Positions 37,479 through 48,500 of a stretch of 64,000 nt of DNA are shown in pieces. Position 1 is the stretch's first letter. Each line of letters begins with the position of its first letter. The notes beneath the pieces were generated by a model. It did no database searches, was not told the DNA's origin, and saw only the letters and a program-made list of their open reading frames with translations. The DNA comes from Streptomyces sp. JJ38 (lineage in GTDB: Bacteria; Actinomycetota; Actinomycetes; Streptomycetales; Streptomycetaceae). Both the position numbers and the translations under genes were made by a program. The DNA is taken from contig NZ_JABLSI010000008.1 of the NCBI RefSeq assembly GCF_019303475.1, positions 70,477 to 134,476 on the forward strand, read 5' to 3'.

Positions 37479-39818
37479 ATGACCAACCAGACTTCTCCCG
37501 CCCGTGCCCCGCAGGACCTCGACGACTCGATCACCGGTGGGATCGGCGACAGCCCGCTGCGCCCGGACGGCACGCTGAAGGTGAGCGGTGAGTACGCCTA
37601 CTCCTCGGACCTGTGGGCCGAGGACATGCTCTGGGGCGGGACGCTGCGCAGCCCGCACCCCTACGCGCGGATCAACGGGATCGACGTCACCGAGGCCGTC
37701 AAGCACCCCGGCGTGTACGCGGTGCTGACCCACGCGGACGTCCCCGGCGAGAACGTCTACGGCCTGAAGATCGCCGACACGCCGGCGCTCGCCGAGGACG
37801 TCGTGCGCTACAAGGGCGAGCCGGTCGCCCTCGTGGCCGCCGACCACCCGGAGACGGCCCGCCGGGCGCTGGCGAAGATCGTGGTCGACTACGAGGTGCT
37901 CGAACCGGTCACCGACCCGGAGCGGGCCGCGCACGACGACACGCTGCCCCGGCTGCACCCCGAGCACGACGGGGGCAACGTGGTGCGGTACCAGCCGATC
38001 ATCCAGGGTGACCCGGAGGCCGAGGCCGACGTCGTCGTCTCCGACGTGTACACCCTGGGCATGCAGGACCAGGCGTTCCTCGGGCCGGAATCCGGCCTGG
38101 CCATCCCGGCCGAGGACGGCGGCGTCGACCTGTTCCTCGCCACGCAGTGGCTGCACGTGGACCAGAAGCAGACGGCACGGGCGCTCGGGCTCCCGGTCGA
38201 GAAGGTGCGCTTCACCATGTCCGGCGTCGGCGGCGCCTTCGGCGGCCGCGAGGACCTGTCCATGCAGATCCACGCCTGCATGCTGGCGCTGCACACCGGC
38301 AAGCCGGTGAAGATGGTCTACAACCGCGAGGAGTCCTTCTACGGCCACGTGCACCGGCACCCGGCGAAGATGTACTACGAGCACGGGGCGACCAGGGACG
38401 GCAAGCTCGTCTACGTCAGGGCCAGGATGTACTTCGACGGCGGCGCGTACGCCTCCAAGACCCCGGTCGTGGTCAGCAACGCCACGTCGCTCGGCGTCGG
38501 GCCCTACGAGGTGCCCAACGTCAGGATCGAGGGCTGGGGCCTGTACACCAACAACCCGCCCTGCGGCGCGATGCGCGGCCTCGGCGCCGTGCAGCCCGCC
38601 TACGCCTACGAGTCCCAGATGGACAAGCTGGCCCGGGCGCTCGACATGGACCCGGTGGAGCTGCGCCAGCTCAACGCCGTCTCCCAGGGCTCGACCATGC
38701 CCACCGGTCAGGTGCTGGACTCGCCCGCGCCGATCGCCGAACTGCTACAGCGCCTCAAGGACATGCCGCTGCCCCCGGAGAACGCCTGGCGGACCGCCGA
38801 CGGCCGGGCCGACGTCCGCGGCCTGCCGGGCGGACTGTCCAACACCTCGCACGGCGAGGGCGTCGTCCGGGGCGTCGGCTACGCGGTGATCGCCAAGAAC
38901 GTCTCCTACGCGGAGGGCGTGGACGACTACTCCACGGCGCGGGTGCGGCTCCAGACCATCGGCGGCCAGGCGGTCGCGATGGTGCACACGGCGGCGGCCG
39001 AGGTCGGACAGGGCCTGATCACCATGAAGCAGCAGATCGTCCGCACCGAGCTCGGCGTGGAGCGGGTGACCGTCCACCCGACCGACACCAACGTCGGCGA
39101 CGCGGGCTCCAGCTCGGCCTCCCGGCAGACCTACATCACCGGCGGCGCCGTCAAGACCGCGTGCGAGGCCGTCCGCGAGGTGCTCTTCGAGCGCGTCGCC
39201 CAGCGCTTCGGCGAGGACCCCGCCGACCTGACGCTCGCCGGTGGCAAGGTCGTCTCCGCCACCACCGGCGTCCTCGCCGACCTCGCCGACGTCCTCGGCG
39301 ACGACGTCATCGAGGAGACCCGGGAGTACCACCACCTCAGGACGTACCCCATGGACCCGGTGACCGGACAGAGCCCGCGCGTGCACGTCCAGCACGCCTA
39401 CGCCGCCCACCGCGCGGTGGTGGAGGTGGACACCGAGCTGGGCCTGGTCAAGGTCGTGCAGCTGGACTGCGCCCAGGACGTCGGCAAGGCCATCAACCCG
39501 GACGCCGTGGTCGGGCAGATCCACGGCGGCGCCACCCAGGGGCTCGGCCTCGCCGTCATGGAGGAGATCAAGGTCCGGGACGGCCAGATCCGCAACGCCT
39601 CGTTCACCGACTACCTCATCCCGACCATCCTCGACACGCCGCCGATGACGGTGGACGTGATCGAGCGCGCCGACCCGAACTCCCCGTACGGCGTGCGCGG
39701 CGTCGGCGAGCCGCCCACCATCTCCGCCACCCCGGCGGTCGTGAACGCGATCCGCAACGCGACGGGGCTGAACCTGACCCACACCCCCGTCTCACCGGAA
39801 CACATCGTCGGCGTCTGA
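37479..39818 (+). CDS. Second xanthine dehydrogenase-family molybdopterin subunit
   Basis: 779-residue catalytic subunit of the xanthine oxidase family, complete: RYKGEPVALVAADHPETARRAL near residue 110, GVGGAFGGREDLSMQIHACM, CGAMRGLGAVQ, the cofactor loop AAAEVGQGLITMKQQ and the catalytic Glu in GVGEPPTISATP. ATG 37479 has GGAGG at 8 nt. Its usual FAD and 2Fe-2S partner genes are missing (only scraps upstream), so it may borrow XdhA or be impaired. Followed by the guanine deaminase-type gene. Confidence 0.92.
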   Translation: MTNQTSPARAPQDLDDSITGGIGDSPLRPDGTLKVSGEYAYSSDLWAEDMLWGGTLRSPHPYARINGIDVTEAVKHPGVYAVLTHADVPGENVYGLKIADTPALAEDVVRYKGEPVALVAADHPETARRALAKIVVDYEVLEPVTDPERAAHDDTLPRLHPEHDGGNVVRYQPIIQGDPEAEADVVVSDVYTLGMQDQAFLGPESGLAIPAEDGGVDLFLATQWLHVDQKQTARALGLPVEKVRFTMSGVGGAFGGREDLSMQIHACMLALHTGKPVKMVYNREESFYGHVHRHPAKMYYEHGATRDGKLVYVRARMYFDGGAYASKTPVVVSNATSLGVGPYEVPNVRIEGWGLYTNNPPCGAMRGLGAVQPAYAYESQMDKLARALDMDPVELRQLNAVSQGSTMPTGQVLDSPAPIAELLQRLKDMPLPPENAWRTADGRADVRGLPGGLSNTSHGEGVVRGVGYAVIAKNVSYAEGVDDYSTARVRLQTIGGQAVAMVHTAAAEVGQGLITMKQQIVRTELGVERVTVHPTDTNVGDAGSSSASRQTYITGGAVKTACEAVREVLFERVAQRFGEDPADLTLAGGKVVSATTGVLADLADVLGDDVIEETREYHHLRTYPMDPVTGQSPRVHVQHAYAAHRAVVEVDTELGLVKVVQLDCAQDVGKAINPDAVVGQIHGGATQGLGLAVMEEIKVRDGQIRNASFTDYLIPTILDTPPMTVDVIERADPNSPYGVRGVGEPPTISATPAVVNAIRNATGLNLTHTPVSPEHIVGV

Positions 39819-39898
39819 CAGCGCCGATCTCCGCGGGGCCGCCCATCGGGCTGCCCTCACGGCGGCCCCGCGGAGCCCAACCGACTGCCCCGGACGGC

Positions 39899-39925
39899 CC
39901 GTCCGTGCGTACTCCGCACGGACGG
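39899..39925 (+). promoter_or_regulatory. Intercistronic hairpin
   Basis: CCGTCCGTGCG and CGCACGGACGG form a perfect 11-bp stem with a TACTC loop, 44 bp before the deaminase start. It may be a partial terminator or an mRNA-stability element setting relative expression. Confidence 0.45.
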
Positions 39926-39968
39926 ACCACCACCGGGGAGTCCCCACCGTCTACGACTAGGAGTGACC

Positions 39969-40472
39969 GTGACCGCGAACACCCAGGAGACGAGCAGCCA
40001 GGAGCTCGAGCGCACCTGGATGGACGAGGCCATCGGCCTTGCCACCAACAGCGTGCTGAACGGCGGCGGCCCCTTCGGCGCCCTCATCGCCAAGGGCGAC
40101 GAGGTCGTCGCCATCGGCCACAACAAGGTCACTTCGAACCTCGACCCGACCGCGCACGGCGAGGTGAGCGCGATCCGCGCCGCCTGCGAGAAGCTGGGCA
40201 CGTTCTCGCTCGAGGGCTGCGTCCTGGTCACGTCCTGCGAGCCGTGCCCGATGTGCCTGTCCTCCGCGCTGTGGGCGAGAGTCGACCGGATCGTCTTCGC
40301 CGCCGACCGCGACGACGCCGCCGTCGCCGGCTTCGACGACCGCAAGTTCTACGACCTGTTCGACAAGAAGCCGGCGGAGCTGTGGCCGATGGCGATCGAG
40401 CGGGTCGACATGCCCAACCGCAACGCGCCCTTCGACGCGTGGCTGGCCAAGTCGGACCGCGTCGACTACTGA
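39969..40472 (+). CDS. Guanine deaminase-type nucleoside deaminase (CDA fold)
   Basis: 167-residue zinc deaminase of the cytidine-deaminase fold. Zinc and catalytic residues lie in THAHGEVSAI-type TAHGEVSAIRAAC (His/Glu) and SCEPCPMCLSSALW (PCxxC). GGGPFGALIAKGDEVVAIGHN and FYDLFDKKP near the end resemble Bacillus GuaD-type guanine deaminases, which convert guanine to xanthine. GTG 39969 is chosen because AGGAG (39959-39963) would overlap the earlier GTG 39963. This activity would feed the adjacent xanthine dehydrogenase. Confidence 0.85.
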   Translation: MTANTQETSSQELERTWMDEAIGLATNSVLNGGGPFGALIAKGDEVVAIGHNKVTSNLDPTAHGEVSAIRAACEKLGTFSLEGCVLVTSCEPCPMCLSSALWARVDRIVFAADRDDAAVAGFDDRKFYDLFDKKPAELWPMAIERVDMPNRNAPFDAWLAKSDRVDY

Positions 40473-40506
40473 CGGTCCAGCTCGCCGCGGGGCCCCGTCG
40501 CGTTGC

Positions 40507-40554
40507 CGAGGTGGCTGATGTCCGGTGCGCCAGCACCCGACATCAGCCACCTCG
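40507..40554 (+). terminator. Terminator downstream of deaminase gene
   Basis: CGAGGTGGCTGATGTC and its exact complement (40539-40554) form a 16-bp stem, extended inside by GGTGC/GCACC. It marks the end of the purine region. Confidence 0.85.
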
Positions 40555-40665
40555 ATCCCCGGGCACAGCCCCCGGAGGCGACGCGGGCCGGCGGGCCTCC
40601 CCGTCCCCCGCCGCCGTCTGCCCCACCACCCCACAACACACCTCCAGCCACACCGACTTGCCCGG

Positions 40666-40671
40666 TAGCCT
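40666..40671 (+). promoter_or_regulatory. -10 element of leaderless GNAT gene
   Basis: TAGCCT is 8 nt before the ATG at 40680, with no Shine-Dalgarno; this predicts a leaderless transcript. The next gene has the same hexamer at nearly the same distance. Confidence 0.55.
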
Positions 40672-40679
40672 TGCCGAGC

Positions 40680-41198
40680 ATGACCCTGCTGCACGGTTCT
40701 GCCGTCATCCTCCGCACTGCCACCGCCGAGGACGTCCCGGCCCTCGCGGCCATTCGCGCCACCCCCGAGGTGCTCGCGCACTGGCGCGGCTCCGAGGACC
40801 TGGAGGCGGAGGTCAAGGAGGAACTCGAGGATGAGGAGATCGCGTCCCTGGCCGTCGAGTACGAGGGGCGCGTGGTCGGCCTCGTCCAGTGGTATGCCGA
40901 GACGGAGCCCGACTACCGGCACGCGGGCATCGACGTCTTCCTCGAACCGGGCGTCCACGGCAGGGGCCTCGGCACCGACGCCGTCCGGACCGTGGCCGCC
41001 CACCTCATCGACGACCACGGCTTCCACCGCCTCATCATCGATCCCGCCGCCCACAACGCCGCCGCCATCCGCTGCTACGAGAAGGTCGGCTTCCGGCCCG
41101 TCGGCATCATGCGGCAGTACGAACGCGGCCTGGACGGCACCTGGCACGACGGACTCCTCATGGACCTCCTCGCCGATGAGCTCGTCCGCCCGAAGTGA
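40680..41198 (+). CDS. GNAT N-acetyltransferase, AAC(6')-like
   Basis: 172-residue acetyl-CoA-dependent acetyltransferase. VILRTATAEDVPALAAI opens the fold, and the acetyl-CoA loop is in VHGRGLGTDAVRT. HRLIIDPAAHNAAAIRCYEKVGFRPVGIMRQYERG is the usual C-terminal half and resembles aminoglycoside 6'-acetyltransferase-type and RimJ-type enzymes. The substrate cannot be told; resistance to an aminoglycoside is possible but unproven. Confidence 0.85.
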   Translation: MTLLHGSAVILRTATAEDVPALAAIRATPEVLAHWRGSEDLEAEVKEELEDEEIASLAVEYEGRVVGLVQWYAETEPDYRHAGIDVFLEPGVHGRGLGTDAVRTVAAHLIDDHGFHRLIIDPAAHNAAAIRCYEKVGFRPVGIMRQYERGLDGTWHDGLLMDLLADELVRPK

Positions 41199-41206
41199 CC
41201 GGGAGT

Positions 41207-41235
41207 CGTTTCCCGCCGGACTGTGCAGGGAAACG
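41207..41235 (+). terminator. Hairpin between GNAT and DinB-like genes
   Basis: CGTTTCCC (41207-41214) and GGGAAACG (41228-41235) can form an 8-bp stem just beyond the GNAT stop, consistent with separate transcription units. Confidence 0.45.
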
Positions 41236-41266
41236 CAATTCCCGTGCCCGCACGCCAACTTGTGGC

Positions 41267-41272
41267 TAGCCT
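41267..41272 (+). promoter_or_regulatory. -10 element of leaderless DinB-like gene
   Basis: TAGCCT is 7 nt before the ATG at 41280; no ribosome binding site is present, so the mRNA is probably leaderless. Confidence 0.55.
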
Positions 41273-41279
41273 GCGGCCC

Positions 41280-41795
41280 ATGACGCCTACCCCACGCCTC
41301 CGCCCGGCCTACGAGGCCGACGAGCGCACCCAGCTCATCGGCTGGCTCGACATGCAGCGCGCCGTCATCCGCTGGAAGTGCGACGGCCTGTCCGGCGCCG
41401 ACGCCCACCGAGCCGTCCTCCCGGCCTCCCCGCTCGTGACGGCGGCGAGTATCGTCTCCCACCTCCGGTGGGTCGAACACTTCTGGTTCGAGGTCGTGTT
41501 CCTCGGCCGCCCCGCGACCGGCCCGCGGTTCGAGGACGGCGTCGAGGACGGCGACCTGCGGGTCGACGGCGTGCCGCTCGACCGGCTGCTCACGGAGTAC
41601 GAGCAGCAGTGCGCGACCTCCGACGAGATCATCGCCGCCCACAGCCTGGACGAGACCGGCCGCCACCCCGACTTCGAGGTCTCCGCCGCCTCCCTGCGCT
41701 GGATGCTGTTCCACATGATCGAGGAGACGGCCCGGCACGCCGGCCACCTGGACGCCATCCGCGAGTTCCTCGACGGCAGCACGGGCTACTACTGA
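41280..41795 (+). CDS. DinB-superfamily protein (DUF664)
   Basis: 171-residue four-helix-bundle protein of the DinB/DUF664 group, related to mycothiol-dependent transferases. The metal-binding His triad is visible in IVSHLRWVEHFWF and FHMIEETARHAGHLD, which includes two spaced His. It likely uses mycothiol for detoxification; the substrate is unknown. Convergent with the MmpS-like gene, sharing a terminator. Confidence 0.85.
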   Translation: MTPTPRLRPAYEADERTQLIGWLDMQRAVIRWKCDGLSGADAHRAVLPASPLVTAASIVSHLRWVEHFWFEVVFLGRPATGPRFEDGVEDGDLRVDGVPLDRLLTEYEQQCATSDEIIAAHSLDETGRHPDFEVSAASLRWMLFHMIEETARHAGHLDAIREFLDGSTGYY

Positions 41796-41822
41796 CCCGC
41801 GCTCGCACTCGGCGCCACGCCG

Positions 41823-41864
41823 CGGCCGAGGTTCCCGGAGCTCACCCTCCGGGAACCTCGGCCG
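41823..41864. terminator. Bidirectional terminator overlapping a stop codon
   Basis: An 18-bp perfect stem (41823-41840 with 41847-41864) with a CTCACC loop lies between two convergent genes. The minus-strand stop codon (41842-41844) is inside the loop, so one arm also encodes the last residues of that protein. Confidence 0.85.
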
Positions 41865-42288
41865 AGCAGGACGCCCGCCCGAACTCCCCGAAGGCAGTGG
41901 ACCGTTGCCGATGCTGTCCGGCGACGGCCACCGTGCAGCCCGCCTCCCCGCCGCGCTCGCCCAGCACCACGGTCACCGTCGCCGGACCCCCAGCTGGTGT
42001 GACGTGGACGTCGGCCGACCAGGGCAGCTCTGCGCCGCGCACGGTCTCGGCCGTGCCGTCCTCGCCCGAGCTGTAGCTGATGTCCACCGTGCCCTCGCCC
42101 GTGACCTCGTAGGTGACGGCGACGGCGTCCGGCGGCAGCCCCTCGCCGTCGTCCGAGGAGGCGACCAGCCAGGCGCCGACGGCGGCAGCGGTGAGCACGC
42201 CACCGATTCCGGCGTAGAGCCATTTCTTTCCGCTGGAGCCGGAATCCGCCACCGGCTTGGCTGATTCTTCCTTCTGCTGCCGTGGCAT
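41842..42288 (-). CDS. MmpS-like membrane-anchored protein
   Basis: 148-residue protein with a basic N-terminus, one membrane helix (about 23-42) and an extracytoplasmic beta domain. VTYEVTGEGTVDISYSSG, ELPWSADVHV, TVTVVLGE and GCTVAVAGQHRQRSTAFGEFG follow the pattern of actinobacterial MmpS domains, with two Cys likely disulfide-bonded. MmpS proteins accompany MmpL exporters, but none is next to this gene. Divergent from the RHS gene. Confidence 0.75.
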   Translation of the reverse strand: MPRQQKEESAKPVADSGSSGKKWLYAGIGGVLTAAAVGAWLVASSDDGEGLPPDAVAVTYEVTGEGTVDISYSSGEDGTAETVRGAELPWSADVHVTPAGGPATVTVVLGERGGEAGCTVAVAGQHRQRSTAFGEFGRASCSAEVPGG

Positions 42289-42381
42289 GGCGAAAACACT
42301 CCCGTCGAATCGCGAAAGGGTGGCCTTCCGGGTACACGTCGAGTGCTGTCTACACCACTACATCTTTTCCGGGCACCCCGA

Positions 42382-42413
42382 CGGACAAAACGCCCAACCA
42401 CGTTGGGTGTTTG
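42382..42413. promoter_or_regulatory. Inverted repeat between MmpS-like and RHS genes
   Basis: GCCCAAC and GTTGGGT flank CAC, extended by ACAAAAC/GTTTGT-type flanks with a mismatch and a one-base bulge. Placed in the divergent gap, it could be an operator or a hairpin in the RHS leader. Confidence 0.4.
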
Positions 42414-42595
42414 TCTGTTTCATGCGCATGTAGGCGATATACGCCACCCGTTGACCTCCACGGAACGCCGTGGATAGAAAGCGCGGCGTAACAACGGACG
42501 TGTCAGGCTGCCCGGAAACCTCCGGCGCGGCGCTGTTCGGCATGCCTTTTCCGCGGTCCTGGACGTGGCCGCGAAAAAGGGGGAGGGGAACGATA

Positions 42596-45500
42596 ATGAA
42601 GGCGTCGCGCTCCGCCAGATTCATATCCTGCCTGGCGATGTCGGCGGTGTTGAGCACTCTACTGCCACAGTTCGCCTACGCCGCACCGGCGTCCGCCGCC
42701 AAGGACGACGATCGCGGCATCCTGGCCGCGCTCGGAGGCTGGTTCGGCGGGGACGACGACGAAGGCGAGGACGAGCCGCCGACCGACGACGCCGACGCCC
42801 TGCCCAGCCGCGACCGGCTGGCGAAGAGCGCGAAGCTCGCTCAGCCCGAGCGCGTCAGGGAGCTGAAGAGCAGGCGCACGCCGACGGCACGCTACTGGGA
42901 GCTGTCCGACGGGCGGATCCAGGCCGAGGTGTCCGCCACGCCCACGGCCTACAAGTCCGGCAAGAGCTGGAAGGCCATCGACACCGCGGTCCGGCCGAGC
43001 GACCGCGAGGGGTACAGCCACGCCAACACGTCCAACGTCGCCCGTGCGTACTTCGGCGACGGAAGCGGGGCGCTCCTCCACGTCGAGGCCGACCGCCGGC
43101 ACACCGCCACCCTCTCCCTGGCGGACGCGGCGAAGGGCCCGAAGCCGAAGGTCAAGGGCGACGAGGTCGTCTACGCGGACGCCGTGAACGGGGCGGACAT
43201 CCGCTACCGGGTCGGCGTCGGCGAGGTGAAGGAGGAGATCGTCCTCCCCGAGCGCCCGGTGGGCGAGGTGCGTTTCGAGTTCCGGCTCGACACGGCCGGG
43301 CTGACCCCGAAGGCCCACGCCGACGGGTCGATCGCGCTCTACCAGGACGCCTCCCGGCACCCGGTGATGACGATCCCGCCCGCCTTCATGACCGACGCGA
43401 GGGACGAGCCCGGCTCGCCGTACGGCAAGGCGCACAGCACGGACGTCGAGCAGCGGCTGCGCAAGGACGGGGACGCCTGGCGGCTGACGGTCGTCCCGGA
43501 CGCGGAGTGGCTCGCGGCGAAGGAGCGCCGGTACCCCGTCGTCATCGACCCCACCGTCGTCGTCTCCCCGACGCCGTCGCAGTCGCAGGACGTGATGATC
43601 CTGTCCGACTACCCGACGACGAACTTCAACGGCGCGGGCGGGCAGGACTACGGCAACTGGCGGCTCTCCGTCGGCACGACGGAGACGGGCGTCGCGCGCT
43701 CGCTGCTGAAGTTCCCGCTGGGCGAGATCCCCGCGGGGACGCGGATCGACTCCGCCCAGCTGGGCGTGTACTACGACCAGTCCCACACCACCAACGGCTT
43801 CGAGGTGCCGATCGAGGCCCACCGCGCCACCGGGGCCTGGGACCACAAGACGGCCACCTGGGACAACGCCAAGGACCTCACCGGCGAACTCTCCGGCACC
43901 AGCGTGACCGTGGACGACGGCGACGCGGGCACGACGGCGGCGAACGGCCCCTGGCCGACGTCGTCCAACACCGCCTTCACCCAGTACGCCGTGGGCCAGG
44001 ACTACCGGTACAACAAGGACAGCGGCGCGGGCGACACCTACACCTGGCAGCCGCACCTGCCGGAGGACGGCGACTACCGGGTCGAGGCGCACTACGTGCC
44101 CGCCCTCGACCGCGCTACCGACGCCCCCTACACGGTGACCTACGACGGCGGCAGCGAGACGTACACCGTCGACCAGTCCGCGGGCACCGAGGGCGAGTGG
44201 ACGACGCTGGGCACGCACCCCTTCGCGGCGGGCACCGCGGGCAAGGTCGTCCTGGGCGACGGCCCCGCCTCGACCGGCACGGCCGTCATCGCCGACGCCG
44301 TCCGCCTCACGAAGCCGGCGCGCGTCACCAAGCCGGTCGGCGCGTACAACACGTGGCACCGCTTCTCCGTCACGGACACCGTGCAGAGCTGGCTCGACGG
44401 CGAACACGCGAACCACGGCTTCGTCCTCAAGGCGGCTGACGAGTCGCAGCTCGGCCGGGGCGGACCGCGCTACGAGGCAGCCGAGTTCGGCTACGGAGGC
44501 GAGACGGCGACGTACCCGACGCTGACGATCACCTACGGCCGTCCCGGCGTGCTCCTCGACCCGCCGACCACGATCCACGGCACCGGGCCCGAGCTGTCCT
44601 GGAGCGCCTACGAGGACCCGAGCGCCGCGCCGGACGACGACATCGTCGAGTACCAGGTGCACCGCAGCGTGTTCCAGGGCTTCACGCCCTCGGCCGCCAC
44701 GCTGGTCGCGCCGGTGGACAAGACCGCCACGACGTTCACCGACACGACGGCCACGCCGACCCCGGCCGACTCCGCCGCCGAGACGGGGCAGTCGTACTAC
44801 TACCAGATCGCGGTCAAGACGCGGGACGGGAGCGTGATCGGCTCCCCGGTCCACCTGGTGGGCCTGCCCAAGGCGGGCAGCACGACCACGTTCATCCGCG
44901 CCGGGCAGCGGGACACCACGCTGTCCGACGCCCAGCCCGGCACCAACCTCGACGGCCTGCCCTCCTACGGCATCGGCCAGCATTGGCTGAGCGTCGGCAA
45001 CAACTCCGGCACCTACGGGACGACGCGCTCGGTGCTGACGTTCGACGAGCTGGGCCTGCCGTCCACGGCCCGCGTGCTCGACGCGCAGGTCCGCATGTGG
45101 GGCACCCAGACGACCACGGGCAGCTCCGGCGCCGTCTACGAACTGCACGCCCTTGACCGGGACTTCGGCGAGACGACGGCCACCTGGAACGAGGCGGACA
45201 CCGGCGCCGCGTGGACCACGCCCGGCGGTGACTTCGACACCGCCATCGCCGACACCGTCCCCAACCGCACCGACGACCCGGCACGCCACTGGTGGGGAGC
45301 CACGTCCCTCGTCCAGCGCTGGGTCGACGACCCGGCGACCAACAAGGGGCTGCTGTTCAAGCTGGCGGACGAGTCCAGCACCGGCCCGCAGGAGCGGACG
45401 ATCTTCCTCTCCTCGGAGGCGGAGGAGCGCAACCTCCGCCCGCATCTCAAGGTCACCTACGTCGACGCCACGACGGCGTCCACCTACCACGCCCCGCAGA

Positions 45501-48500
45501 CACCGTCCCGGATGATCCCCGGCGACACCCACACCGTCGACGTCACCCTGACCAACACCACCACCTCGGTGTGGACGGCTGCCGACAAGGTCCTCTCCTA
45601 CACCTGGACCCTCCCCGACGGCACCGACGTGACGACGAGCGGCAACCAGCTCCAGACCGCCCTGCCCGAGGACCTGGTGCCCGGCGAGTCCGTGACCCTC
45701 ACCGCACAGGTCAAGACGCCGATCAACTCGGACTCCGGCAACAAGCGCACCGACTACGTGCTGACCTGGGACGTCTACGACCAGACCGCCGGCACCTGGT
45801 TCTCCGACACCGGCGGCATCGCCGGGCTCGGCCAGGACGTAGCCGTCGAGGACCCGACGTCCAACCAGCTCGGCCTGGAGAAGTTCTACTCCTACGCGGG
45901 CAAGAACACCGGCGCCGGCTCGACCGTGATGAACAACCTGTACGCGGGCAACAGCGTGTGGTCGTACAACGCGTTCAGCAACCCCGGCCGCGGCCTGACC
46001 ACCTTCGCCCGCTTCACCTACAACTCGCTCGACACCTCCGACACCGTCCTCGGCCACGGCTGGTCGGCCCAGCTCGCCGCGCCCCTGCGCTCGGGCGCCG
46101 CACTGGACTTCCACCCGAACCCCAACCCGACCACGGTGACCCTCCCGGACGGCGACGGCACGTCCCACGTCTTCGAGAAGCAGGAGGACGGCACCTGGAA
46201 GGCCCCGGCGGGCGTGCACTACCTGCTGGAGCAGAAGCCCGGCGTGGACTGCAAGCCGTCGGCCGACGGCGACCCGCGCGCCTGGTCCATGACGCGCCCC
46301 GACCGCACCCGGTTCTTCTACGACTGCGAGGGCTACGTCAGCGCGATCGTCGACAAGAACGGCAACACGCAGACGTACACCTACGAAGAGCGCAGGTCCA
46401 ACAACAAGCCGAAGAAGTTCCTGCGCTACATCACCGACCCGGCCGGACGGCAGTCGCTGACCGTCGACTACTACGGCAAGGGCGAGTCGTACCCGTACAT
46501 CGACGACGCGGGGCAGAAGCAGACGGGCAGCAAGCTCACCAACCCGAAGATCATCGACCACATCGCGTCGATCACCGATGTCTCCGGGCGCGAGCTCACC
46601 TTCGTCTACAGCGAGAAGGGGCTGCTGGGTGAGCTGACGGACGGCGCGGGCAGCGAGCAGCCCAAGGTCTTCCGCTTCACCTACGACGCCACGCAGGGCA
46701 ACAAGAACGTCAAGCTCGTCGACGTCACCGACCCCCGGGGCAACGCCACGGCCTTCGACTACCACGCGCCGAGCGAGGGCGACGACCCCAAGTTCCACTG
46801 GGCGCTCCAGGCCATCACCGACCGCCTCGGCCACGACACCGGCTTCACCTACACCGATCCCGACGGCACCGTCGGCTCGGTCATCCAGACCAAGGTCACC
46901 GACGCCGAGGGCAACGCCAGCGACTACACCCAGGACGGCTACGGACGGCCCACCCAGATCACCAACGCCAAGGCGCAGACGACCAAGCTGAGCTGGGACG
47001 CCGACAACAACGTCACCCGCCTGGAGGAGAACAACGGCGCCGTCACCACCTACGCCTACGACCCCAAGACCGGCTACCCGCTGGAGCAGAAGGACGCCGA
47101 GGCCAACCAGAACGGCACCGAGCCCCAGACCTTCGCCTACCAGACCGCGCTCGACGGGCACGTCGCCGACCTGTGGCGCAAGACCTCACCCGAGGGCCGC
47201 ACCTGGCAGTTCGGCTACGACACCTACGGCAACCTGACGACCGTCACGGACCCCAAGGGCGTCGCCACGACCGAGGCCGACGACTACACCACCACCTACG
47301 CCTACGACGTCCACGGCCAGTTGACGACGGCCACCGACGCGCGCGGGAACGCGACGTCGTACAGCGCCTTCGGCCCCACCGGCTACCCGGCCACCATCAC
47401 CGACGCCCTGTCCCACGACACGGCGTACGAGTACGACGGCCGCGGCCAGGTCGTGAAGGTGACCGACGCGCTCGGCGTCAGCACCACACAGACCTACGAC
47501 ACCTTCGGTCGACCCCTGGCCACCACCGTGCCGAAGGACCAGGAGTCCGGCGACCTCATCACCACCCCGGCCCCGGTCTACGACGCCAACGACAACGTCA
47601 CCAAGGCCACGGCCCCCAACGGCGCCTTCTCGACCGCCGTCTACGACGCGGCCGACCAGATCACTTCGGCCACGGCGCCCAAGGACACCGATACGTCCGA
47701 CGTCCGGACGTCGACGTACACGTACGACAAGGTCGGCAACCTGCTCACCACCGTCGAGCCCAAGGGCAACCTGACGACGGAGGCGGGCGACTACACGACC
47801 ACCAACGCCTACGACACGATCTACCAGCTCACCTCGGTGACCAACGCCGAAGGCCACCGCGTCAGCTACAGCTATGACGACGTCGGCAACCCGGTCAAGG
47901 TCGTCGACCCGAAGAAGAACGCGACCGCCGACCCCGACGACTACACGACGAAGACGGCCTACGACCTCAACCACCGCGTCGTCTCCGTCACCGACGCCGC
48001 CGGGAACACCACCTCGCGCACGTACGACAAGGACTCCCTCGTCACCTCCACCACGGACGCCGAGGGCAACACGACGCTCGTCGCCTACGACGAGCGCGGG
48101 ATGCAGGCCGAGGTCAAGGTCCCGCACACCGAGGACGGCTCCGGCAACGTCGTCCACCGCACCACCCGGTTCCGCTACGACGCGGTGGGCAACCGCACCA
48201 AGGTCATCTCGCCCCGCGCGGTGGCCGCGGGCACGGAAACGGCCTTCGTCTCGGAGACGGTCTACGACGCGCTGAACCGTCCCAAGGATCAGATCCAGCC
48301 CTACGACCCGGCCGATGCCCGGTACAACACACCGGTCAGGACGATCACGTCGTACGACGCCGCGGGCCGGGTCACGAAGACGTCGATGCCCCCGTCCGAG
48401 GGGCAGAGCGTTCGCAACGACACCACCTACACCTACTTCGACCACGGCCTGGTGAAGTCCTCCACTGACCCGTGGGACATCGTCACCACCTACGACTACA

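Noticed and set aside
42659..47161. A 1500-codon minus-strand open frame inside the RHS gene
   Set aside because: Val/Gly/Arg-rich antisense of the RHS protein, with no ribosome site or domain.
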